Shown: positions 25,151-34,170, counted from the stretch's first letter. The stretch is DNA of 64,000 nt from Lysobacter_K koreensis (GCF_042677045.1 NZ_JBHTIH010000002.1:682001-746000), one strand, 5' to 3'. The notes: generated by a model from the letters alone, not told the origin. Numbers and translations are program-made.

Positions 25151-26449
25151 TTACCGCTCGCGCAGTGGCCGGTTGAGGTCGAGGAACGCCTCGCGCGCTG
25201 CCACGCCCTGATCGGGCTGGTCGATGAAGAAGCCCTGCGCGCCCAGGCTGTACAGCTGCACCGCCTCGCCAATCACCGACTGCGACACGCCGCTCGGCGT
25301 CTGCGTCAGGTACGGCTCCTCGGCGCGCAGCGTGTACGGGTGCACCACCAGCCCCGCGGTGAGCGCGCGCCCGAGCATCGGGTGCACGCGGCCGTTGTTG
25401 CGCGTGGCCAGTTCGGCCTTGCCGTCGCCGTTGGCGTCACGCTTGGGGTCGAGCGCCACGCGCGGCAGCAGGTTGGCCTTCCACGGGCCGATGCCGGTCG
25501 CGTAGTTCGCCTTCATCCAGCCCAGCGCGGCCTCGCTGGCCAGCGCGCCATAAAGGGTGTCGACGCCGAGGCCGCCGTCGACCTGCGCGACCAGGCCGCC
25601 GTAGACGCGCGCCAGGTCGATGCCAGAGCGCGCGTTGTAGCCGATGTCGTAGGGCTTGGCCGAATGGATGTCGTCGAACAGCTGCACCAGCGGGTAGCGC
25701 ACGCCTGCGGCCGGCATCAGCGTGTTCTGCAATTCGAGCAGGTTCTCGACCTCGAAGCTCTGGATGTAGACGCGCGCCGGATCGGTGAAGCCCTCGGCCA
25801 CCAGCACCTCGAGCAGCTTGGCGCCGAGCGAAATGCCGATCGGCGTGCCGTCGAGGCGCCGGCCTTCGCGCGCGAAGTAGGTCGGGTGCTTGGTTTCCGG
25901 GTACACGCCGATCACCCGGCCGCCGCGGCTCTCGCGCTTGGCCAGTTGCACGACCTCGGCGAACGTCGGCACCTGGTACATGCCGTCGAAGCGGGTATTG
26001 TCCGGGCGCACCGCCGGGATGCGCTCGCGCGCGCGCAGGGTCTTGAGCTCGGCCAGCGTGAAGTCCTCGGTGAACCAGCCGGTGACCGGCTTGCCGTCGA
26101 TGGCCTTGGTGGTCTTGCGGCTGGCGAACCCGGGGTGGCTGGCGACGTCGGTGGTGCCGGAGATCTCGTTCTCGTGGCGGGCCACCAGCACGCCATCTTT
26201 CGTCGCGACCAGGTCGGGCTCGATGAAGTCCGCGCCCATGCGGATCGCGAGGCGGTAGGCCTCGAGCGTGTGCTCGGGGCGGTAACCGCTGGCGCCACGG
26301 TGCGCGATCACGATCAGGCCGTGCCGATTGGGAGCGTGCTGGGCGTCGGTCACGGGGCGGTCTTTGGCACTGATGGGCAACGCCAGCAGCATGCCGGCGA
26401 CCAGCGCCAGTGCCAACTTCGGGGAGCGCAGTTGCAAGCGCAGGTTCAT
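25151..26449 (-). CDS. glpQ: Secreted glycerophosphodiester phosphodiesterase
   Basis: 432 residues. A signal peptide (residues 1-29, ending LALPISAKD) is followed by a GDPD TIM barrel with VIAHRGASGYRPEHT (catalytic His and Arg) and metal-binding FIEPDLVATKDGVLVARHE, the arrangement of GlpQ. It hydrolyses glycerophosphodiesters to glycerol-3-phosphate plus alcohol in the periplasm. The protein is ~70 residues longer than E. coli GlpQ because of insertions in the second half, one with a Ca-loop-like DANGDGKAE. The start at 26449 is set by the signal peptide and a GAGAGG Shine-Dalgarno. No glpT neighbour is present. Confidence 0.9.
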   Translation of the reverse strand: MNLRLQLRSPKLALALVAGMLLALPISAKDRPVTDAQHAPNRHGLIVIAHRGASGYRPEHTLEAYRLAIRMGADFIEPDLVATKDGVLVARHENEISGTTDVASHPGFASRKTTKAIDGKPVTGWFTEDFTLAELKTLRARERIPAVRPDNTRFDGMYQVPTFAEVVQLAKRESRGGRVIGVYPETKHPTYFAREGRRLDGTPIGISLGAKLLEVLVAEGFTDPARVYIQSFEVENLLELQNTLMPAAGVRYPLVQLFDDIHSAKPYDIGYNARSGIDLARVYGGLVAQVDGGLGVDTLYGALASEAALGWMKANYATGIGPWKANLLPRVALDPKRDANGDGKAELATRNNGRVHPMLGRALTAGLVVHPYTLRAEEPYLTQTPSGVSQSVIGEAVQLYSLGAQGFFIDQPDQGVAAREAFLDLNRPLRER

Positions 26450-26563
26450 TGGGTGGACCTCTCGGGTGTCGGGGGGATGCCGACGCCCCTGCCGCCGGTC
26501 CGGGCATGCTCGGCGGCGCAGGTTGCGGGAGGTTGACGGTGGCGGGACAGCGCGGCGTCTGCA

Positions 26564-26985
26564 GCCCCTCCCCTTGCGAAGCAGGGGGAGGTTGGGAGGG
26601 GGTGCTTCTGCTCTGGTGCTCGTGCCAGCAACCACAAAGACAAGAGCCTCACCCCTCCCCAACCCGTCCGCCCCGCCGGCATAGCCCTCGGGCGCTTCTC
26701 GGCGCGCGAGCCCGTGGCTCGCAAACGCGCCTCTTCGCCCCCCTGCTTCGCAAGGGAGGGAGCAGATCCGCTAGGTTGTTTGTTTGGATTTGCCCCTCCC
26801 CTTGCGCGCAGCGCAGGGGGAGGTTGGGAGGGGGTGCTCTTGATTTTGATTCTGCGTCGCGGCCGAAAAGCACCCTCCCCAACCCGTCCGCCCCGCCGGC
26901 ATAGCCGTCGGGCGCTCCTCGGCGCGCGAGCCCGTGGCTCGCAAACGCGCCTCTTCGCCCCCTGCTTCGCAAGGGAGGGAGCAAC
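26564..26985. repeat. Direct duplication (~220-232 bp) of a palindromic element
   Basis: Two head-to-tail copies, about 26564-26765 and 26790-26985. Shared blocks include CCTCCCCTTGCG, GGGGAGGTTGGGAGGGGGTG, AACCCGTCCGCCCCGCCGG and CGCGCGAGCCCGTGGCTCGC. Offsets of 220 and 232 bp between blocks show a ~12-bp indel. The element is related to the 146-bp array at 60539-61142. It fills the 542-bp gap between glpQ and cfa; open frames across it are not credible genes. Confidence 0.8.
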
Positions 26986-26991
26986 AGCGCG

Positions 26992-28182
26992 TCAGCGCTG
27001 CGCGGCGTACCCACCCGGCATGCCGCGCGGCGACAGCACGCATTGCCACAGCTGCGAACGGCGGCTGCGGAACGTCGCCATCGATGCGGCGAGGTAGTAG
27101 CGCCACATGCGCCGGAAGCGCTCGTCGTACCGGGCCGGCAGGCTTGGCCACGCGCGTTCGATGTTGTCGCGCCAGGCCTGCAGGGTGCGGTCGTAGTCGG
27201 GGCCGAAGCCGTGCCAGTCCTCGATCACGAACAGCCCTTCGCAGGCACGGGCCAGCTGCGCGGCCGACGGCAGCATCGAGTTGGGGAAGATGTAGCGCGC
27301 GATCCACGGGTCGGTGCGGCGGACCGAGACGTTGCTGCCGATGGTATGCAGCAGGAACAAGCCACCGCCGGTTGAGTGATCTTCACGCAGGCAGCGGCGC
27401 GCGACCTCGAAATAGCGGCGGTAGTTCTTGACCCCGACGTGTTCGAACATGCCCAGCGAGAAGCCGCGATCGAACGGCTCATCGAGCTCCCGGTAGTCCT
27501 GCACGCGGATCTCGATCGGCAGGCCGGCGCACAGTTCGCGCGCGTACTCGGCCTGTTCCTGCGAGACGGTGATGCCCACGCCGCTGACGCCGTAGCGCTG
27601 CGCCGCGAACTTCAGTGCCTCGCCCCAGCCGCAACCGATGTCGAGCACCCGCATCCCCGCCTGCAAGCCCAGCTTGCGGCAAACCAGATCGAGCTTGGCC
27701 TCCTGCGCGTCGTCCAGGTTGTCCGCCGCGCGCCAGTAACCGCAGCTGTAGACCAGGCGGCGGCCGAGCATGGCCTGGTAGAGGTCGTTGCCCAGGTCGT
27801 AATGGCGCTCGCCGACCACGAACGCGCGGTGCCGCGACTGCAGGTTGAGCAGCCGCGAGCGCAGCCCGTCCAGCCGCGCCGCGATGCCCGGCACGCGCTT
27901 GTCCAGGCGCGCGTCGAGCAGGTGGAACAGCAGCCCATCGAGGCAGGGCGTGTCCCACCAGCCGTCCATGTAGGACTCACCCAGGCCGAGCGAGCCCTGC
28001 TCGATCAGCCGCGCGTACAGACGTTCGTCGTGCACCTGCATCACGCAGGGGTCGCAGCGGGAATCCGCCGGGGCGCGGGCCGGATCGATCGGCACGGTGG
28101 GCGCATCCACCACCACGCGCACGTCGGCCTCGCCCAGCAGGCGTTCGACGCGGTGTCGGAACGGGTGGATCGGCATCCGCAT
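26992..28182 (-). CDS. cfa: Cyclopropane-fatty-acyl-phospholipid synthase
   Basis: 396 residues, near the 382 of E. coli Cfa. The N-terminal domain has GLGESYMDGWWD (~66-77). The methyltransferase domain has the SAM loop VLDIGCGWG (179-187), preceded by VYSCGYW (Cys147, matching the conserved Cys). The C-terminal region IARYIFPNSMLPS and WRYYLAASMATFRSR are also Cfa-like. The enzyme adds a methylene from SAM across unsaturated acyl chains of membrane phospholipids, usually in stationary phase or acid stress. A regulatory promoter was not identified. Confidence 0.93.
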   Translation of the reverse strand: MRMPIHPFRHRVERLLGEADVRVVVDAPTVPIDPARAPADSRCDPCVMQVHDERLYARLIEQGSLGLGESYMDGWWDTPCLDGLLFHLLDARLDKRVPGIAARLDGLRSRLLNLQSRHRAFVVGERHYDLGNDLYQAMLGRRLVYSCGYWRAADNLDDAQEAKLDLVCRKLGLQAGMRVLDIGCGWGEALKFAAQRYGVSGVGITVSQEQAEYARELCAGLPIEIRVQDYRELDEPFDRGFSLGMFEHVGVKNYRRYFEVARRCLREDHSTGGGLFLLHTIGSNVSVRRTDPWIARYIFPNSMLPSAAQLARACEGLFVIEDWHGFGPDYDRTLQAWRDNIERAWPSLPARYDERFRRMWRYYLAASMATFRSRRSQLWQCVLSPRGMPGGYAAQR

Positions 28183-28236
28183 TCTCCTGACGTTTCGGAT
28201 CAGGAACTCCGCGGCCGCATCGTCGCCGGTACCGCG

Positions 28237-29094
28237 CTAGCCTGCCTCGAACAAGCCACGGTACGCCGGTGCGACATGCGGCAACAGCACCGCAGCCGGT
28301 ACCTCGACGGTCTGGGTGCCATCCGAGTACGGTCCCACCTGGTACGGCGCGAACACGAAGCGCAGCGCGCGCAGCTTGCCCGCGGCGGTGACGACCGGCT
28401 CGAACATCGCGAAGTTCTTCGGGTCCGGCTGGGTGCCTTCATCGATCATCTGGCCGGCGTTCTTCACTACCTCGGCGCGTTCGGCCGGCGCCAGCGCGTC
28501 GGCATCCACCCGCTGCGAGAGCGCGGTGTGCAGTTGCTCGCGGACGTTGGCGGAAATCGCGTCCCAACTCCTGGCTTGCGGGACCAGGTCGGTGGCGGTG
28601 AGGAGCTTGCCCTGTTGCGGCAGCCACACGAAACGCGCGATCAGCGGCGCGCCATGGGCCCCGCCGGTATAGCTGCTGCCGTCGCCCGCGACCGCCACCA
28701 GCGCCGGCGTGTCCAGCAATTCGGTGAAGCTGATCGACAGGTCGTACAGGGCGGCGTCGCTGCCGGCCGGACGCGCCTGCACCGCCTGCAGCAGGTCGGC
28801 GCGCGCGGCCTGCGCATAGCGCTTGAGCTCGGCCGCCAGCCCCGGGTACTTCGCTGCCGACGGCGGGTAGCTGATGCCGATCACGTAGGTAGGCGTGGTC
28901 TCGACCACATCCTCGAGCAGCGGCGCCGGCGGCGGCTTGATCGCCGAGGGTGCGCCTGGCGATGCGTCCGGAGCGGCGGGCTGCGGCTGCGCCCCCTCGC
29001 GCCGGCACCCCACCGCGCACGCGACCACCATTAACAACACGCCCCAGGCCAACACTCGGCTGACAGGTCGGATTCCTTTCACTGCTGTGCTCAT
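28237..29094 (-). CDS. DUF3298-type lipoprotein
   Basis: 285 residues. An N-terminal hydrophobic segment ends in a lipobox, ACAVGC, near residue 26, so it should be a lipid-anchored periplasmic protein. After an Ala/Pro-rich linker comes a DUF4163-like stretch (TYVIGISYPPS) and a DUF3298 domain with SSYTGGAHG and the C-terminal FAPYQVGPYSDG that typifies the family (as in RsiV and PdaC). In Bacillus these domains bind or process cell wall glycans; here a lysozyme-sensing or peptidoglycan role is only a possibility. The start at 29094 was chosen for the signal peptide; no clear Shine-Dalgarno precedes it. Confidence 0.8.
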   Translation of the reverse strand: MSTAVKGIRPVSRVLAWGVLLMVVACAVGCRREGAQPQPAAPDASPGAPSAIKPPPAPLLEDVVETTPTYVIGISYPPSAAKYPGLAAELKRYAQAARADLLQAVQARPAGSDAALYDLSISFTELLDTPALVAVAGDGSSYTGGAHGAPLIARFVWLPQQGKLLTATDLVPQARSWDAISANVREQLHTALSQRVDADALAPAERAEVVKNAGQMIDEGTQPDPKNFAMFEPVVTAAGKLRALRFVFAPYQVGPYSDGTQTVEVPAAVLLPHVAPAYRGLFEAG

Positions 29095-29203
29095 GGGGCG
29101 TACTGGGGCTGCGGGATAGTGGGAAAAAGAATAGGGAGTCCGACGTGATGCCGGCATGGACGACGATTCGGTCCCGCGTCCTGCCTCGCTTAGGCAAACG
29201 AGG

Positions 29204-29230
29204 AAACCCGGGCGATGGGGCCCGGGCTTG
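29204..29230 (-). terminator. Possible intrinsic terminator after rluF
   Basis: On the minus strand AAGCCCGGGC and GCCCGGGTTT form a seven-to-ten pair stem around a CCCATC loop, followed by TTTCCTCG. It is about 60 bp past the rluF stop. The T tract is weak. Confidence 0.5.
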
Positions 29231-29290
29231 GTTCGGTAATGCGGTTGGTTCAACCCGACGGCGGGCCGGGCGGACATTGCCCGCGCCCGA

Positions 29291-30004
29291 TCACCACTCG
29301 CTGCGGTGCGGCAGCAAGCCGCGCAACTCCGCGTCGGTGAGGTTGCGCCACTGGCCGACCTTGAGGTGTCCCAGCTTGACGTTGCCGATGCGCACACGCA
29401 CCAGCTGCTTCACCCGGTACTTGAAGTGTGCGGCCATCAGCCGGATCTGCCGGTTGAGGCCCTGCACCAGCACGATCCGGAAGCCGTAGCGGCCGAGCTT
29501 GCCGGTCTTGCACGGCAGCGTGGTCTGGCCGTGGATCGGCACGCCGCGCGCCATGCCGCGCAGGAACTCGTCGGTGACCATGTTGTTCACGGCCACCAGG
29601 TACTCCTTCTCGAGCTTGTTCTCGGCGCGCAGGACCTCGTTGACGATGTCGCCGTTGCTGGTCAGCAGGATCAGGCCCTCGGAGTCCTTGTCGAGCCGGC
29701 CGATCGGGAAGATCCGGCGCTCGTGGCCGACGAAATGGACGATGTTGTCCTTGACGTCGGACTCGGTGGTGCAGGTGATGCCGACCGGCTTGTTGAGCGC
29801 GATGTAGACGTGCTGCTTCTGGCCCTTGGCGACGGGGCGCACGCGCAGCGCCTGGCCGTCGATGAGCAACGTGTCGCCCTCACCGAATTCGGCGCCGACG
29901 CGGGCACGGACGCCGTTGACCGTGACCCGGCCCTCGGCGATGAGGCGGTCGGCCTCGCGCCGGGAGCAGAAACCGGTATCGCTGATGTGTTTATTGAGCC
30001 GCAT
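29291..30004 (-). CDS. rluF: 23S rRNA pseudouridine synthase RluF
   Basis: 237 residues. An N-terminal S4 RNA-binding domain (MRLNKHISDTGFCSRREADR) is followed by an RsuA/RluF-type catalytic domain. The active-site Asp is in FPIGRLDKDSEGLILLT. ALNKPVGITCTTESDVKDNIV and VQGLNRQIRLMAAHF fit RluF more closely than RluB or RluE. RluF makes pseudouridine at 23S position 2604 in E. coli, with some tRNA-Tyr activity. It lacks the long basic C-terminal tail of the E. coli enzyme. Confidence 0.88.
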   Translation of the reverse strand: MRLNKHISDTGFCSRREADRLIAEGRVTVNGVRARVGAEFGEGDTLLIDGQALRVRPVAKGQKQHVYIALNKPVGITCTTESDVKDNIVHFVGHERRIFPIGRLDKDSEGLILLTSNGDIVNEVLRAENKLEKEYLVAVNNMVTDEFLRGMARGVPIHGQTTLPCKTGKLGRYGFRIVLVQGLNRQIRLMAAHFKYRVKQLVRVRIGNVKLGHLKVGQWRNLTDAELRGLLPHRSEW

Positions 30005-30211
30005 GCGGGCGCCGGGCGCTGGGGGACGCGAATGCTGTCATACCTTGGCCGCCGGCGGGGTACCGGTGGCGGCCATGGCGCCACCGCCGGGTTTCGGATC
30101 GCCCTGCGCGGGGGCTTCGCAAGGGGCGACGCGCCTGCCGCGCAAGCGCCTGCAATCCACGCTTGCCCTGGGAATCGTCCGCCTGCGCGCTCGGCTCGCA
30201 GGCGCATCGGT

Positions 30212-30547
30212 TCAGCCCAGCAGCTGGCTGTACTCGGGGTGGCGCTCGGCCCACGCGGCGGCATAGGAACACTGCGGCCGCACTCGCCAGCCCTGGCCGC
30301 GCGCGTGCTCGAACGCCGCGTGCACCAGCTGCGAGGCGATGCCGCGGCCGCCGATCGCGTCGGGCACGTTGGTGTGGACGATCACCATCTGGTCGCCGTC
30401 GAGGCGGTAGTCGAGCAGCGCCTCGTAGCCCTCGACCATCGTGTTGAAGCGATGCGCACCGGCGTGATGGCGGATCTCCTCGCCGGTGCGGGCACCGGCC
30501 GCCGGGTCGCGGGTCGGATCGTGGCTGGGCGGGGACGGGTTCGGCAT
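30212..30547 (-). CDS. YjdJ-type small GNAT N-acetyltransferase
   Basis: 111 residues. After a disordered N-terminus comes the single-domain GNAT of the YjdJ type: HRFNTMVEGYEALLDYRLDGD, then the acetyl-CoA loop GGRGIASQLVHAAFEHARGQ and VRPQCSYAAAW. Such minimal acetyltransferases occur widely with no assigned substrate. A clean AGGAG 6 bp before the ATG at 30547 fixes the start. The stop is ~210 bp from rluF. Confidence 0.85.
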   Translation of the reverse strand: MPNPSPPSHDPTRDPAAGARTGEEIRHHAGAHRFNTMVEGYEALLDYRLDGDQMVIVHTNVPDAIGGRGIASQLVHAAFEHARGQGWRVRPQCSYAAAWAERHPEYSQLLG

Positions 30548-30589
30548 GGACACTCCTGTGGGTCGGGGTGGTGGCACGACAGCGCCGCC

Positions 30590-31423
30590 TCAGCGGTTGT
30601 CGCGCTTGCCCTGGTTGTGGCGATCCTGGCTGCCGATGCTGCCCTGGATCGCCTGCATGCGGCTCTCCCCGGCGTGCAGCTCCTCGGCCTTGGCCACCGC
30701 GCCCGGCGACTGGAAGCCCTCGTTCGGCGTGTGGCCCTGCAGCGGATCGAGCGCCTGCCAGGGCTGCGGCTGGCGGTCGTGTTCGCGCTTGGCTTCCAGC
30801 AGCGCCTGGGTATTGGCCAGCGCTTGCGCCGGGGTGATCTTGCGCGGCTTGCGCGGGGCCTTTGTGGCTGCCGCAGGTGTGCGGGTTTGCGCAGCTGCAC
30901 CAGACTTGGGTGCGGTGGCGCGTTGGACGGGCGCGGGCTGGCTGGCTGCGACCTTGCGTGCGGTGGCCTTCTTGCTCGCGAGTTTCTTGCTTGCGACTTT
31001 CTTGGCGGCGACTTTCTTGACGGCGACCTTTTTGCTCGCGACCTTCTTGGCTACGACCTTCTTGCTCGCGACCTTCTTGGCTGCGACCTTCTTGACTGCG
31101 GTCTTTCGGACGGCGGCGCGGCCGGTGGTCTTCTTGCTCACGACGCGCTTCGCGGCGGTGGACTTGGTGGCAGCGGCCTTGGTCGCCGCCTTCTTCGCGG
31201 CGCTCTTGCGCGGCGACGCGATCTTCTTCACCGCCTTGGTCGCAGCACGCGTGGTCGCCGGCTTGCGGGTGGTGGCGGCCTTTTTCGCCACGGCTTTCCG
31301 GGCTGGGGCCTTCTTTGCAGCGGCCTTCTTCGCGGCGGCTTTCGCTGGAACGGCTTTTTTCGCGGTGGCTTTCTTCGGGGCGGTCTTCTGGGTCCGGGAC
31401 TTCACTGCCTTGGCGGTCGCCAT
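30590..31423 (-). CDS. Histone H1-like, Lys/Ala-rich nucleoid protein
   Basis: 277 residues. About residues 1-190 are almost only Lys, Ala, Val, Thr and Arg. Here a run of five-residue repeats (VAAKK, VASKK, VVAKK, VAVKK) occurs about eight times near residues 115-160. This resembles the C-terminal domain of eukaryotic H1 and bacterial AlgP/HctB-type proteins that bind DNA through charge. The last ~90 residues are different, with a compact non-basic tail (QALANTQALLEAKRE, then ALDPLQGHTPNEGFQSPG). A strong AGGAGG precedes the ATG at 31423. Repeat number is likely to vary between strains. Confidence 0.85.
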   Translation of the reverse strand: MATAKAVKSRTQKTAPKKATAKKAVPAKAAAKKAAAKKAPARKAVAKKAATTRKPATTRAATKAVKKIASPRKSAAKKAATKAAATKSTAAKRVVSKKTTGRAAVRKTAVKKVAAKKVASKKVVAKKVASKKVAVKKVAAKKVASKKLASKKATARKVAASQPAPVQRATAPKSGAAAQTRTPAAATKAPRKPRKITPAQALANTQALLEAKREHDRQPQPWQALDPLQGHTPNEGFQSPGAVAKAEELHAGESRMQAIQGSIGSQDRHNQGKRDNR

Positions 31424-31664
31424 GCGTTCCTCCTGGTTCAACGGTGACAACAACGAATGCCGACAACGGTGCTGGGCAAAGGATGCCGACGCGGGCGCAG
31501 CCACGCGTCGCCCGATCTTGGTATCACGCGGGACATTCAAGCCAAGTGAGCGATCCGGATACCGGCCCCGCGCGCGGACCGCGCGCGTCACCCTCGCCTG
31601 AACCACAGCGGCGACCAGTGACGTGCCGCGTCACAGGAACCGCGCACAAATCACCTGCGATGCT

Positions 31665-31679
31665 TGGCACACATCGTGC
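31665..31679 (+). promoter_or_regulatory. Candidate sigma-54 promoter
   Basis: TGGCACACATCGTGC places GG and GC exactly ten bases apart and matches TGGCAC-N5-TTGC at all but one core position. Transcription would begin near 31691, about 26 bp before the small gene at 31717. Found by eye, with no activator site identified. Confidence 0.45.
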
Positions 31680-31716
31680 GACAGCTTGTCATCAGTCGAC
31701 CTCAACGAGCAGCCGC

Positions 31717-31908
31717 ATGACCAACATGGAACTCATCAGCATCGGCACCCTGAGCGACGACGAGGCCGTGGCCCGCCTGTTCGAGCTCACCGCCAGGGGC
31801 AATGCCGCCGCCGACGAACTCGCCCAGCTCGAGGCCATGGTCTACGGCCGGCTGGTCGAGGCCTACGACGGCGACGAACCGCCGGTGCTGGCCAACCGCG
31901 CCGCCTGA
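31717..31908 (+). CDS. Small acidic protein, 63 residues, unknown
   Basis: A 63-residue acidic, Ala/Leu/Glu-rich helical protein beginning MTNMELISIGTLSDDEAVAR. Not recognised. No signal peptide or membrane helix. The 292 bp between it and the divergent H1-like gene hold the possible sigma-54 promoter and nothing else I can name. The Shine-Dalgarno is weak; a second in-frame ATG is at 31726. It converges on the rhomboid gene with 12 bp between stops. Coding status rests on codon bias, clean length and the promoter-like site. Confidence 0.55.
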   Translation: MTNMELISIGTLSDDEAVARLFELTARGNAAADELAQLEAMVYGRLVEAYDGDEPPVLANRAA

Positions 31909-31920
31909 GCGACGCGCTCC

Positions 31921-32529
31921 TCAGCCCGAGAACGACGGGCTCAGCAAACGCTCCACGAACGCCGCGCCAACGCGCGGCTCCATCAGCAGCATGAACAGCA
32001 CGCCATAGATCGCGCCGGACAGGTGCGCGTTGTGGTTGGTGTTGTCGCCGCCCTTGTGGTCGGCCCAGAACGAATAGCCGACGAAGGCAACGCCGTACAG
32101 GATCGCCGGCACCGGCAGGAAGAACACGAAGATCAGGCTCCACGGCTTGACCAGGATAAACGCGAACAGCACCGCCGACACCCCGCCCGAGGCACCGAGG
32201 CTGCGGTAGTTCGGGTCGTGGCGATGGCGCAGGTAGGTCGGCAGGATCGCTATCACGATCGCCGACAGGTAGAACCACAAAAAGCCCAACGGCCCGAGGT
32301 AGTCGGCGAAGAACGGCTCGATGAAGCGGCCGAAGAAGAACAGCGTGATCATGTTGAACAGCAGGTGCTGCCAATCGGCGTGGATGAAGCCGTGGGTCAG
32401 CAACCGATCGAACTGCTTCTTGCGGTCGATCGCCGGCGGCCACAGGATCAGGCGGTCGAGCAGCCTCGGCCGCTCGAACGCCAGCCACGACACCAGCACC
32501 GTCACCGCGATCAACGCGATGGTCAGCAT
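31921..32529 (-). CDS. Rhomboid-family intramembrane serine protease
   Basis: 202 residues with six predicted transmembrane helices. The catalytic dyad is present: Ser in GASGGVSA (~115) and His in NHNAHLSGAIYG (~170). The HADWQHLLFNM segment in the second helix supplies the conserved His/Asn. Rhomboids cut transmembrane segments within the inner membrane. No obvious substrate gene adjoins. It lies 48 bp beyond the POT transporter stop on the same strand, so a two-gene transcript is possible. Confidence 0.9.
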   Translation of the reverse strand: MLTIALIAVTVLVSWLAFERPRLLDRLILWPPAIDRKKQFDRLLTHGFIHADWQHLLFNMITLFFFGRFIEPFFADYLGPLGFLWFYLSAIVIAILPTYLRHRHDPNYRSLGASGGVSAVLFAFILVKPWSLIFVFFLPVPAILYGVAFVGYSFWADHKGGDNTNHNAHLSGAIYGVLFMLLMEPRVGAAFVERLLSPSFSG

Positions 32530-32577
32530 GGGTGGCGCCCTGCCCCACCCCGGCCGGCGCCGGGAACGGGCATGCGG

Positions 32578-34170
32578 TCAAACCGCACGGTAGTGGTCCT
32601 GCATCGGGTAGCGGCGTGCGTACAGCGCGAACGCCGCCGCGGCCACGAACGCGAAGCCGGCGAAGAAGAACATCAGGAACGCGGTCTCGCTGATCCCGGT
32701 GCTGGCGATCTGCTCGATCACCGCCGGGTTGCGCACGCTGGCGTTGGTCATCAGCACCCACAGGTTGCCGAAGGTCACCGACAGCAGCCAGAAGCTCATG
32801 ATCGTACCCTTCATCGACTGCGGCGCCTGGCTGTAGGCGAACTCCAGCCCGGTCGCGGAGACCAGCACCTCGCCGAAGGTCAGCAGCACGTACGGCAGCA
32901 CCTGCCAGGCGATCGACACCGGGTCGCCGCCGTCGATGTACAGCTGGATCATGCCGGCCGCGACCCAGGCCAGGCCCGAGAACGCGATGCCGAAGCCCAT
33001 GCGCTTGAGCGCGGTCGGCTCGAAGCCGAGGCGGCGCAGCGCCGGGTACAGCACCAGGTTGTTGAACGGGATCAGCAGCATCACCAGCAGCGGGTTGAGC
33101 GCCTGCATCTGCGCCGGCTCCTTGACCAGCCAGCTCGGCCACCACCACTGGTCGTGCGGCATCACCATCTCGTTGCCCTGCAGGATCCAGGTCGATGCCT
33201 TCTGGTCGAACAGCGACCAGAACGGCGTGACCAGCGCGAACACGATCAGGATGCGCAGCACCGCCCGCACGCCGTCGACGGCGATGTCCGGATGCAGGCC
33301 GCGGGCGCGCTCGAGCTGCATCGAGGTGCCGACGCCACCGAAGCCGATCAGCAGGCCCAGCGCGAGCACCGCGGCGATCACGAAGCCCAGTTGCGGAATC
33401 AGCACCAGCGAACCCAGCGCGAGCAGCACGCCGATCCCGGCCACCACCAACCCGGGCCGCGACTGCCCATCGACGCGGCGGGTCAGCGCGGTGCGCGAGA
33501 CGTTGACGAACGAATGCGGGTTCGGCGGCGACGGAGGCACGTGCACGTACTTCTTCCGGCCCATCCAGAAGATCACCGTGGCGATGAACATCAGCACGCC
33601 CGGGATGCCGAACGCGACCGACGGGCCGTAGTTACGCAGGAAGATCGGCATCAGCAGCGACGCGAAGAACGAGCCGAAGTTGATCGTCCAGTAGAACGCG
33701 TCGTAGACGACCTTGGCCTTGGCCTTGTTGGTCTGGTCGAACTGGTCGCCGACGAACGCCGACACCAGCGGTTTTATCCCGCCTGACCCCAGCGCGATCA
33801 GGAACAGGCCGGTGTAGAAGCCGGTGCGGTTGTCCTCGAAGATCGCCAGGAACGCGTGGCCCACCACGTACACCAGCGACAGCCAGAACACGGTGTTGTA
33901 CTTGCCGAAGAAGCGGTCGGATATCCAGCCGCCCAGCAGCGGGAAGAAGTACACGCCGATCACGAAGGTGTGGAACACCTCCTTGGCGATCCCGGCGCGC
34001 TCGGCCACCGGCGCGTACAGCAGCAGCGTGGTGACCAGGAACGGGGTCAGGATGTTGCGCATCCCGTAGAAACTGAACCGCTCGCAGGCCTCGTTGCCGA
34101 TGATGTAGGGAATCTGCCGGGGCATCTTGCCCGCGCTGTCGGTGACTGTGGCGGCGGCGGTGGTCGTCAT
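32578..34170 (-). CDS. POT/PTR2-family proton-coupled oligopeptide transporter
   Basis: 530 residues with ~12-14 transmembrane helices. The POT signature is at the end of helix 1 (EACERFSFYGMR, the ExxERFxYY motif), and the second POT motif is in FYWTINFGSFFASLL. The family imports di- and tripeptides with protons across the inner membrane. Secreted M3 and M14 peptidases in the window could supply substrates, though they are unlinked by operon. The cytoplasmic loop near residue 210 is Pro-rich and charged. Confidence 0.92.
   Translation of the reverse strand: MTTTAAATVTDSAGKMPRQIPYIIGNEACERFSFYGMRNILTPFLVTTLLLYAPVAERAGIAKEVFHTFVIGVYFFPLLGGWISDRFFGKYNTVFWLSLVYVVGHAFLAIFEDNRTGFYTGLFLIALGSGGIKPLVSAFVGDQFDQTNKAKAKVVYDAFYWTINFGSFFASLLMPIFLRNYGPSVAFGIPGVLMFIATVIFWMGRKKYVHVPPSPPNPHSFVNVSRTALTRRVDGQSRPGLVVAGIGVLLALGSLVLIPQLGFVIAAVLALGLLIGFGGVGTSMQLERARGLHPDIAVDGVRAVLRILIVFALVTPFWSLFDQKASTWILQGNEMVMPHDQWWWPSWLVKEPAQMQALNPLLVMLLIPFNNLVLYPALRRLGFEPTALKRMGFGIAFSGLAWVAAGMIQLYIDGGDPVSIAWQVLPYVLLTFGEVLVSATGLEFAYSQAPQSMKGTIMSFWLLSVTFGNLWVLMTNASVRNPAVIEQIASTGISETAFLMFFFAGFAFVAAAAFALYARRYPMQDHYRAV

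Noticed and set aside
26564..26985. Small protein genes across the duplicated repeat
   Set aside because: The frames consist of translated palindromes, differ between the two copies by the 12-bp indel, and lack a Shine-Dalgarno.
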